60,000 nt of DNA from Hydractinia symbiolongicarpus (taxonomy: Eukaryota > Cnidaria > Hydrozoa > Anthoathecata > Hydractiniidae): NCBI RefSeq assembly GCF_029227915.1, contig NC_079876.1, forward strand, positions 28,309,828 to 28,369,827. The letters are read 5' to 3'. Below the pieces are notes generated by a model. It was not told the DNA's origin, ran no database searches, and worked only from the letters and a program-made list of their open reading frames with translations. The translations under genes were made by a program, and so were the position numbers. Shown here piece after piece: positions 36,735 through 46,118 of this stretch. Positions within the stretch are counted from its first letter, which is position 1; each line of letters starts with the position of its first letter.

Positions 36735-39700
36735 ACAACGTATTACTATTATTGTATTACGGAATACTACAAGGTATTACAGTATATTACTGAATACTAC
36801 AAGGTATTACAGTGTATTACCGAATACTACAAGGCATTGCAGTATATTACTGAATACTACAAGGTATTACAGTCTATAACTGAATACTACAAGGTATTAC
36901 AGTGTATCACCAAATACTACAAGGCATTACAGTATATTACCGAATACTACAAGGTATTACAGTGTATTACTAAATACTACAAAGTATTACCGAATACTAC
37001 AAGGTATTACAGTATATTACTGAATACTACAAGGTATTACAGTGTATTACCGAATACTACAAGGCATTACAGTATATTACTGAATACTACAAAGTATTAC
37101 AGTGTATTACCGAATACTACAAGGTATTACAGTATATTACTGAATACTACAAAGTATTACCGAATACTACAAGGTATTACAGTATATTACTGAATACTAC
37201 AAGGTATTATAGTGTATTACCGAATACTACAAGGCATTACAGTATATTACTGAATACTACAAGGTATTACAGTGTACTACTGAATACTACAAAGTATTAC
37301 AGTGTATTACCGAATACTACAAGGTATTACAGTGTATTACTGAATACTACAAAGTATTACAGTGTATTACCGAATACTACAAGGTATTACAGTATATTAC
37401 TGAATACTACAAGGTATTACAGTGTATTACTGAATACTACAAGGCATTACAGTATACTACTGAATACTACAAGGTATTACAGTATATTACTGAATACTAC
37501 AAGGTATTACAGTATATTACTGAATGCTACAAGGTATTACAGTGTATTACCGAATACTACAAGGCATTACAGTATATTACTGAATACTACAAGGTATTAC
37601 AGTGTACTACTGAATACTACAAAGTATTACAGTGTATTACCGAATACTACAAGGTATTACAGTGTATTACTGAATACTACAAAGTATTACAGTGTATTAC
37701 CGAGTACTACAAGGTATTACAGTATATTACTGAATACTACAAGGTATTACAGTGTATTACTGAATACTACAAGGCATTACAGTATATTACTGAATACTAC
37801 AAGGTATTACAGTGTACTACTGAATACTACAAAGTATTACAGTGTATTACCGAATACTACAAGGTATTACAGTATATTACTGAATACTACAAGGTATTAC
37901 AGTGTATTACCGAATACTACAAGGCATTACAGTGTATTACTGAATACTACAAGGTATTACAGTGTATTACCGAATACTACAAGGCATTACAGTATATTAC
38001 TGAATACTACAAGGTATTACAGTGTACTACTAAATACTACAAAGTATTACAGTGTATTACCGAATACTACAAGGCATTACAGTGTATTACTGAATACTAC
38101 AAAGTATTACAGTGTATTACCGAATACTACAAGGTATTACAGTATATTACTGAATACTACAAGGTATTACAGTTTATTACCGAATACTACAAGGCACTAC
38201 AGTGTATTACTGAATACTACAAGGTATTACAGTGTATTACCGAATACTACAAGGCATTACAGTATATTACCGAATACTACAAGGTATTACAGTGTATTAC
38301 TAAATACTAAAAAGTATTACTGAAAGTATTACAGTGTATTACTAAATACTACAAAGTATTACTGAATACTACAAAGTATTACAGTGTATTACTGAATACT
38401 ACAAGGTATTACAGTGTATTACCGAATACTACAAGGTATTACAGTATATTACTGAATACTACAAGGTATTACAGTGTATTACCGAAAACTACAAGGCATT
38501 ACAGTATATTACTGAATACTACAAGGTATTACAGTGTATTACTGAATACTACAAGGTATTACAGTGCATTACCGAATACTACAAGGCATTACAGTATATT
38601 ACCGAATACTACAAGGTATTACAGTGTATTACTAAATACTACAAAGTATTACTGAATACTACAAAGTATTACAGTGTAATACTGAATACTACAAGGTATT
38701 ACAGTGTATTACCGAATGCTACAAGGTATTACAGTATATTACTGAATACTACAAAGTATTACAGTGTATTACTGAATACTACAAAGTATTACAGTGTATT
38801 ACCGAATACTACAAGGTATTACAGTATATTACTGAATACTACAAGGTATTACAGTGTATTACCGAATACTACAAGGCATTACAGTATATTACTGAATACT
38901 ACAAGGTATTACAGTATATTACTGAATGCTACAAGGTATTACAGTGTATTACCGAATACTACAAGGCATTACAGTATATTACTGAATACTACAAGGTATT
39001 ACAGTGTACTACTGAATACTACAAAGTATTACAGTGTATTACCGAATACTACAAGGTATTACAGTATATTACTGAATACTACAAGGTATTACAGTGTATT
39101 ACCGAATACTACAAGGCACTACAGTGTATTACTGAATACTACAAGGTATTACAGTGTATTACCGAATACTACAAGGCATTACAGTATATTACCGAATACT
39201 ACAAGGTATTACAGTGTATTACTAAATACTACAAAGTATTACTGAAAGTATTACAGTGTATTACCGAATACTACAAGGCATTACAGTATATTACCGAATA
39301 CTACAAGGTATTACAGTGTATTACTAAATACTACAAAGTATTACTGAATACTACAAAGTATTACAGTGTATTACTGAATACTACAAGGTATTACAGTGTA
39401 TTACCGAATACTACAAGGTATTACAGTATATTACTGAATACTACAAGGTATTACAGTGTATTACCGAAAACTACAAGGCATTACAGTATATTACTGAATA
39501 CTACAAGGTATTACAGTGTATTACTGAATACTACAAGGTATTACAGTGCATTACCGAATACTACAAGGCATTACAGTATATTACCGAATACTACAAGGTA
39601 TTACAGTGTATTACTAAATACTACAAAGTATTACTGAATACTACAAAGTATTACAGTGTATTACTGAATACTACAAGGTATTACAGTGTATTACCGAATG

Positions 39701-40150
39701 CTACAAGGTATTACAGTATATTACTGAATACTACAAAGTATTACAGTGTATTACCGAATACTACAAGGCATTACAGTATATTACTGAATACTACAAGGTA
39801 TTACAGTGTATTACCGAATACTACAAGGCATTACAGTATATTACTGAATACTACAAGGTATTACAGTGTACTACTGAATACTACAAAGTATTACAGTGTA
39901 TTACCGAATACTACAAGGTATTACAGTGTATTACTGAATACTGCAAAGTATTACAGTGTATTACCGAATACTACAAGGTATTACAGTATATTACTGAATA
40001 CTACAAGGTATTACAGGGTATTACTGAATACTACAAGGTATTACAGTGTATTACTGGATACTACAAAGTAATACGGCATATTACTAAGTACTACAGTATA
40101 CAATACGGCATATTACTAAGTACTACTGTGTATTACTGTATATTACAAAG
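36735..40150. repeat. 30-bp minisatellite array, about 113 copies, with higher-order structure
   Basis: The unit TACTACAAGGTATTACAGTG plus TATTACTGAA is the reverse complement of the 6.25-7.29 kb array. Units alternate AAGG/AAAG and CCGAA/CTGAA, giving 60-bp dimers. A larger duplication of roughly 920 bp is visible: the rare shortened unit ATTACTGAAAGTATTAC appears at about 38317 and again at about 39236 with the same neighbours. The unit length stays at 30 except for a few 20-bp units, so frames such as 36666-37193 are by-products. Confidence 0.95.
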
Positions 40151-40267
40151 ATATTACATTAGGCAGTAGTATGTATTAAAAACATCACGACGTTGATAAA
40201 TTGTTTAACGTCGCGTGTCGGATGCAGTTGAGCTGTCGTGAGGAAAGGAATACGACAATGTCGGGTA

Positions 40268-40325
40268 CACGGCCATCTGTCGATGGAAAGAAAGTGTGCG
40301 CATGCGCCGGGTTTTTTAAAAATCA
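40268..40325. repeat. Left terminal inverted repeat of the RAG1-like transposon
   Basis: CACGGCCAT, a 14-nt spacer, AAAGTGTGCGCATGCGCC, then GGGTTTTTTAAAAATC. The inner block contains the palindrome GCGCATGCGC. Confidence 0.85.
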
Positions 40326-40525
40326 CGCGTGGTTTCCGAATTCCATAATGGCTTCCTGCGCTCAAGGGATGCCGACGCAGCGAAGAATATCTTTAAAAAA
40401 CATGAAATTTTAGGCCCCGTGGAAAAGAGAGGGAGCTTGGTCAGCTTTTTTTAGAGAAATAAACCATGCCGGATGAACGAAAGCCCAAAATAGCAAGTTC
40501 TTTTGGCGATAGGCTGCGGTGACAC

Positions 40526-40620
40526 ATGGCTGAAAAAGACAACCTGGATTCGTCTTGGAAATGTGGTTGCAAGGAAATCGAACACGATATTTCAAGTTCT
40601 ACCCAAACTAGGAATATCAG
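40526..40620 (+). CDS. Possible small first exon inside the transposon
   Basis: ATG at 40526 opens 31 codons (MAEKDNLDSSWKCGCKEIEH and 11 more residues) to a donor-like CAG|GTAAAT at 40620. It faces the RAG1-like gene tail to tail, where ProtoRAG-type elements carry RAG2-like. It shows no kelch or PHD similarity, and no partner exon was found before the MITE at 40833. A chance frame is quite possible. Confidence 0.25.
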
Positions 40621-40832
40621 GTAAATTTTTTTTGATAGAGTATTGTTTGGAGAACTTAATTTGATTGGAGTGATGTTGCTGTACTTTTTTTTGTGAGCAC
40701 CATTATAGCTCAAAGGTAGCCAAAAAATTTTAAAATACCCGAAGTAGCCATATTTGCTATCATCTAATTCCATTATAATAAATTTTAGAAATACATCCTA
40801 GAAACATAACATGATAGCCACGCACAGTACAG

Positions 40833-41224
40833 TTAGGCTGCCATCAAAATATGTTATGTTTGCTCCTCCGACTGACTTGCTTGCGGTGATAAAAACCCGA
40901 GTCAACAAGTCGAAGAAAAAAAAACGGGAATTTTTTTTCCTTTCCTTTGGATGCTGTGATATCTTTTTATCTATCCAATCATATTTAATTGATGTGCTTT
41001 ATAATTGATTGGAAATTAAAAAGAAAGAGAACAAGCCATCAGTTGGCTTATGTGGTATAAAGGGTCTGCAAACAATGTTGAGTAGTGCTATACTGTTTTT
41101 TAGTCCAGGGAACAAATTTAATTGCTCCTATCTGAAAATCCCTAGGAAAAAACCGACCTACTCATTTTCTCATTTTTGCAGGAACTTAAGGACACAAACA
41201 TAACATATTTTGATGGTGGCCTAA
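40833..41224. mobile_element. MITE in the 3' flank of the RAG1-like gene
   Basis: CCATCAAAATATGTTATGTT (from 40840) is perfectly inverted at 41194-41216, and similarity extends outward to TTAGGC / GCCTAA. The enclosed 0.39 kb is non-coding. It lies just beyond the stop codon at 41239, so it would be in the transcript's 3' end. Target duplication is ambiguous. Confidence 0.75.
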
Positions 41225-41238
41225 GTGTCATTTTAGTG

Positions 41239-44200
41239 TCATTCCTCATGTTTTCTTTTCCTAATTGAGGGGCGAAGCACTTGCGACCTGGGGTGGACAC
41301 GTGTCAGGTGTTCGTTCATCATTGCTTGCAATCGCTTTGTGGGAGGCTTCATTTGACAATAAGTAGCCATCAACTTGTTGAATGTTGGATGAATGCTCTC
41401 TGCACCCTGCTCTCCATAAAAACCAAATGCTGTACCCCATCTTCTGACAAAATCAATCGCATGATTTTCCAGCATGTGTAACTTTGGCGTAATCGACGCA
41501 TCTGGCCAAGTTTTTCGGTAAAAGTTCATGAAGTTTTCAATTGCAGTTTCTATAAAATAAATAGTCTGCAAATTACTCTGTAGCAACATTCAAGCACATA
41601 TGCATGACACACAGCAATAAGCTCTCTTTTATGAATTTTGATTGTAGTTTTTTTGGCATAACATGGAAAAGTTATTCATAAAAAGGTACCTAAATCATTC
41701 AACATTTTCTCGTCAAATTTCTCTCTACTGTTCATTAACGCATGACATTGTGCATAGTACCAGAAAAGCTTCTTGAACTTAACACAGATTCCAATGGCTT
41801 CTTTATGAACATCTGTACCTCTATATCCCATGTGACATATCAACTCAGGTATCGAGTTACAAAGTTTCATGATGTTATCATCCTGAAAATTAAATACACA
41901 TATTGTGTAACCTTGGGTGGGATAATTATTTTGTTTCTAGCATGGCCTAAGCAACAACCAAGCAAAAAAAAGCATAATTATATAGGAAGGTGGTTGATAT
42001 TACTCTGGATTTACTACTATAATTATTATATATAAATTGCAAATCACCTTGAGCATTTTATGCACATGGTTGCCAACAAAACTCCGCCCGTGGTACGCTT
42101 GTCGTTCAACATTCAACAGTTTTAAAGTTTCATCAAGTTTCCTTGTACAAGGACCATCCCATCGCTCTGTTCCTGACTCGTTTTGAATTTTTTCAGCCTC
42201 GTTAGACTATGATAAAAATTTTAGCACAAATATGTTACAACAGGTCTTAACATGATATTTTTTTGATTTTGACATAGATTAACTAGTAAATTACCATTTA
42301 ATAATTGGCTGTGTAATCAGTTTTTTTCATTTTTATTTATGTTAATTTTTTGAAATTGACAGACTTATGAACAAAAAAGTGGAGACATTATGTATATACC
42401 TTTTCTTTTAACTTGTTACTTAAGAATACTATTCTAGGCTCATATATGTTCCGGAGTTCATTTGCATTTTCGGGATTTCGAAAAATTTCAACAGCCAATG
42501 CCTGATTAACGAGTTCAATCTTTTCCTCGCAGTCTTTTATAACCCACTTACAATCTTTCAATTTCTGGCATCTCTCAATAAAAGTTAATGCATCAGGATC
42601 CAAACTTTGGCCATTTGCTGTCAATTTGATGTCCAAATCTGAGCAAGCAGTTTCAAGCATATTAAATATTTTAAGGAAGGTTCCTAAGGAGATGTGTAGT
42701 GCAGGCAATGCAACCTAAAAATACGGTTATTAAAAATTATTTAGGAAATAACTATAAAATTAATTCCACTGAAGAATTGTCTTATTTCACTTCCAAATTC
42801 ACTTTAATTGGAATTCTGAAAACATCAGATTGAATATATACCTGGTCAATTGGAATGTTGAATAACCGTTCATGAATTACATTGTTAAAGTGTTTGGCAT
42901 TTTTGATGTCACCTCCTGACTGGCGAAATGCCAGTAAGTCATCTGTCAAAGATTTTAAAGTTCGCTGGGTAACTGCTTCTCTTTCAGCTTTGGGCTTCTG
43001 CATTTCTTTTTTTGTAATGTGGCAAAATAAACAGTTATGCCTCCCTGAAGAAATATATATTATATATATTTAGTGAACAGACATTTGGAATTATTATAAA
43101 GTTTAACTTGGAATATAAACTCTCTAACTAAATTTGTTTAACTTCAAGTCATTATTTTCACTTTCTAAGTTTCACCCTGAAAAAGTAAGATATAGCTAAG
43201 CATACCATTAGCTCCAGTTATCCCATATGCTACGCACAAGAACTCATAATCTCCACACATAAATACTCTAATGCATCTTCCTCTATAAGAATAATTAAAT
43301 CTAACTGTAAATCTATTCACTACTGTATTGCTACTATGACTAGTTTTGGAAAATGAGCTTTCTATTAATTACAACCATTATAGTCAAATATTTGAGCTTT
43401 GCAGACGTGATTAGTTTATGGACTATGACAATGTGTTTGCTATTACCTCCATTTCATTTGTTCTAACTGGTCTATTTGTTTGGTGAATCTGGACAAACCA
43501 ACCATCAAGTTAGATCTATAATCTTTGGCCTCAAATATGCTGAAAACCACTGTGTTATCTTTATTATTAGGCTTTGATGAATTACACAGCTGGTAATTCA
43601 TCTTAAAAGATTTGCCGCCATGGTCTCCTCCCAACTTTATTTGGATCTCATTATTCAAGAATGAATGGTCAACCATGAGATTGCTTCTATAAAGAAAAGA
43701 AGATATTCACCATCTGCAGGTACAACTGTAATCCTTGTTTATATAATTTGAAACACAAACTTACTCTGCCAATGAGTCTAAATGATTAACAATGTGTTGT
43801 GGTAATTCATTTATATAGGCCCATGGAGCTGTTTGGATTGTAAAAACCCCCTTCATATCCTTAACTGGGAATGTAAATGGTGCATCTTCAACTATAACAT
43901 CCTCACCACACCACGCTTTTGCAACTTGTCTTTGCTTGTTATGTGATGCAGGCTGTATGTCAAATGTTTTCAGCCATCTGTAAGATTAAAATATTTTTGT
44001 TTAGAAGAATTTAAAATAAATCACATTAGGGGTGTCATAATAAAAGTTTTGGGGTATACTCACCTGCCCATTGTCTTCAATTTCTCCCAAGGTATACCCA
44101 TATCAACTTTCATAGCCACTAATGATTCAGCATCAATTTTTGCTTGAGGAATGCTTGCGTTGCTCAAGATAGATTGTCTGTCGTTGGAAGAAAATGACTT

Positions 44201-45565
44201 AACAACTTTTCCAGTTTGTTTAATAATTGCATTTTTAGTTTTTCCAGATGTTGCAATTAATTGATTTTTTAAAAATTTGGTTCTGTTTTGAATAGTTTTT
44301 GTACTTGCAATATCACTTTCTTTTGTAGGTGTTGGTGTTGAAGTCATAACCAATGGCTGAAAATAATTCAAGCTTTCATTATATACCACCCAGAAAATTT
44401 TTTCACACAAACGTCATTTTTGAAACACCAGAAAGCATAACTAGTTTCCAGAGAAACGATATGTCGTATGTGAATGGAGAATATAATGAATAGACCTTTT
44501 CTGTCAACACCTGTGTTTGCCTGTTGCCGAATAAACAGTGTTCGAATTTAATTTGAAATATGTTATGTATATGTATAGTTTATATTAATGTGGGTTTTTA
44601 AGAAACATTCCAGGCTCAAATGGTTGATTTTTCAAGAAACATTGAGCCTGCCTTACAAAACCAGTTTCTTAAAAAAAATGTGTACTTACTCTACCAGCTG
44701 TTTTGAATACAATGCTTTTATTTGGAAGTTTTGATTCGGCCATTTTTTTCCTGATGATTTGCAAAACTGCTTCATCAGATTTTGCATCATTGATTGTTGG
44801 AGATTGACTGATGCACGATGCCTCATGCTGTTTTTTTTCTTTTTCTTCGTCCAAATTAAATAAATGACCACATCTTTTACATTTGGTCGATAACATTTTT
44901 GTGAGATTTTGTATCTTTTTTGATGGATTAATTTGGTTGCTTTTTATAAGCAGTTTGCATTGAGGGCATTTCCAGTCCGTTTCTCTCCTACCTTCAATAT
45001 TGGGTACCAAACATTCTAAGCAGAAGTTGTGCTCACAAGGCATTATCCCTACAGGTCTTCTAAGAATATCCTTGCACAAAAAGCATATAAATTCTGGCAG
45101 TGACTTATTACAAGAGAAATCCTCTCTGCTGTATCTCCTTGGTATGATATCTTCCGGAGTCTTTTCGTATAACACCTCAGTCATGTGTCGTGTCCACATA
45201 CTACCATCTTTCGGTGGTCTTCCCACACTTTTAGATTTGGTTTTTTTTCCACCTCTTGATTTAATAGACCCCAATTTGCAAGTGTCACAGTCACTTGGAT
45301 TATGTGGAAACCATGATTTCACATTTAATATGGGTGTTGTATTTTTGGTTTCCACATTTTTCATTAAAGAGTAGCATTTTAAACAAATTTTTCTAGGGTG
45401 TACTGTTGGATGGTCCCCTTTTAGGTCTATTCTAAAGGCTTTTTCAATTCTTTCAGAAAATTTTGTGACGGATAAGGCATTTCTTAGGACCTTGCCAGTA
45501 TGCTCCTGACAAATTCGACACAGTTTTGTTAAATATATATTGTGTTGACTCTCTGGGTCAGCCAT
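41239..45565 (-). CDS. RAG1L: RAG1-like transposase, ten exons, 959 aa, intact
   Basis: Exons (plus coordinates): 44690-45565, 44064-44356, 43765-43977, 43447-43686, 43206-43282, 42842-43044, 42400-42714, 42048-42206, 41690-41882, 41239-41549. All introns are GT-AG and all phases agree, giving 2,880 nt without a stop. N-terminus: C16xxC19...HPRKICLKC (61/64) and C93xxC96 match the RAG1 cysteine region, including AFRIDLKGD against RAG1 VFRIDVKAD. C3HC4 RING: C161, C164, C177, H179, C182, C185, C200, C203. C2HC finger: C229, C232, H247, C251. Core: D482 (KLGGDHGG), D552 (FMCGDYEF), C571/C574, H881/H886, E907 (GEQGAESIH). D552 lies 19 residues before the CxxC, as D708 does in RAG1. PALHISLGTF parallels ALHCDIGNA. 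Predicted nuclear DDE recombinase; RING suggests ubiquitin ligase activity. Start chosen at MADPES; an in-frame ATG lies ten codons upstream. Confidence 0.93.
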
Positions 45566-45981
45566 CTTTGTGACAAAACGAAAGTGAAATTTCAACTAAA
45601 AGTTGTGGTTGCAAAATCTTGTATCACCACGTATAAAAAAAGTACAGCAGATAACTGCAACTGGAATTAGATCATTGAATAGTTCCTTTAACTTTCAGGA
45701 TAAATTTTACACCGTTCTTTTGGGTAGAATTAGCGCAAATATATGACAAAAATGAGCAATATTTGCTATAAGGCTAGCTAGCTTTCAAGTTTTTTGTGTT
45801 TTGTTTGGGCGCGAATCCGGCTGAAATGATTGACATTTTGGACGGTGTGGTCACTCTTACCAAGGTTAAAAATACTATTTATCCCGCTAGCCCTCCTACA
45901 GATTGGTAAATGGCATTTAAATCAGTTAGGTCAATAGCTATGACGTCATCAAGACATCAAATTTTATCGTACGGGATTTTA

Positions 45982-46040
45982 AAAAAATTGGCGCATGCGC
46001 ACACTTTATTTCTAGGTTTCCTCCGATTTAAATGGCCGTG
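45982..46040. repeat. Right terminal inverted repeat of the RAG1-like transposon
   Basis: Read inward: CACGGCCAT, a 24-nt spacer, AAAGTGTGCGCATGCGCC, then AATTTTTTTAAAATC. The spacer is 10 nt longer than at the left end, about one helical turn. Confidence 0.85.
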
Positions 46041-46118
46041 GGTAAAGGTGAGGTTGTGTTAGAGGTTCAAGTATACGACATATTCACAGACTATATGGAT
46101 CCTTCCATGAAGTGCTTC

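Larger units (their letters stand above)
40268..46040 (-). mobile_element. RAG1-like DNA transposon (full length)
   Basis: The ends are inverted repeats: CACGGCCAT at 40268-40276 and its complement at 46032-46040, plus a second inward block AAAGTGTGCGCATGCGCC at 40291-40308 and its complement at 45990-46007. Weaker similarity (TTTTTTAAAA) continues inward for about 20 bp. GGTA directly abuts both ends (40264-40267, 46041-46044). Because the last base of the right end is G, a 5-bp GGGTA reading is also possible, and 5 bp is what RAG and Transib produce. The only sizeable gene is the minus-strand RAG1-like one. No kelch-repeat RAG2-like gene fits in the remaining space. The terminal CAC matches the start of RAG recombination signals and Transib ends. 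Confidence 0.9.
40140..46118 (-). mobile_element. 5' flank of a second minisatellite element, split by the RAG1-like transposon
   Basis: 40140-40267 and 46070-46118 together match the reverse complement of 6071-6250, from the array edge through CGACGTTGATAAATTG and ACGACATATTCACAGAC to GAAGTGCTTCC. The two halves are separated by the RAG1-like element. The Helitron-type terminus itself is missing: at 46118/46119 the sequence passes directly into another Helitron-like copy in the opposite orientation. Confidence 0.75.

Noticed and set aside
36666-37193. A 175-codon frame of Tyr/Leu-rich decapeptide repeats
   Set aside because: It is the 30-bp minisatellite read in frame; a unit divisible by three keeps any frame open. 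No start context or splice support.
40268-41235. RAG2-like gene in the left end of the RAG1-like transposon
   Set aside because: Fewer than 600 bp outside the MITE are available, with no kelch-repeat or PHD motifs; only a 31-codon exon-like frame was found.
45000-45374. 124-codon plus-strand frame
   Set aside because: Antisense to the RING exon of the RAG1-like gene; no independent support.
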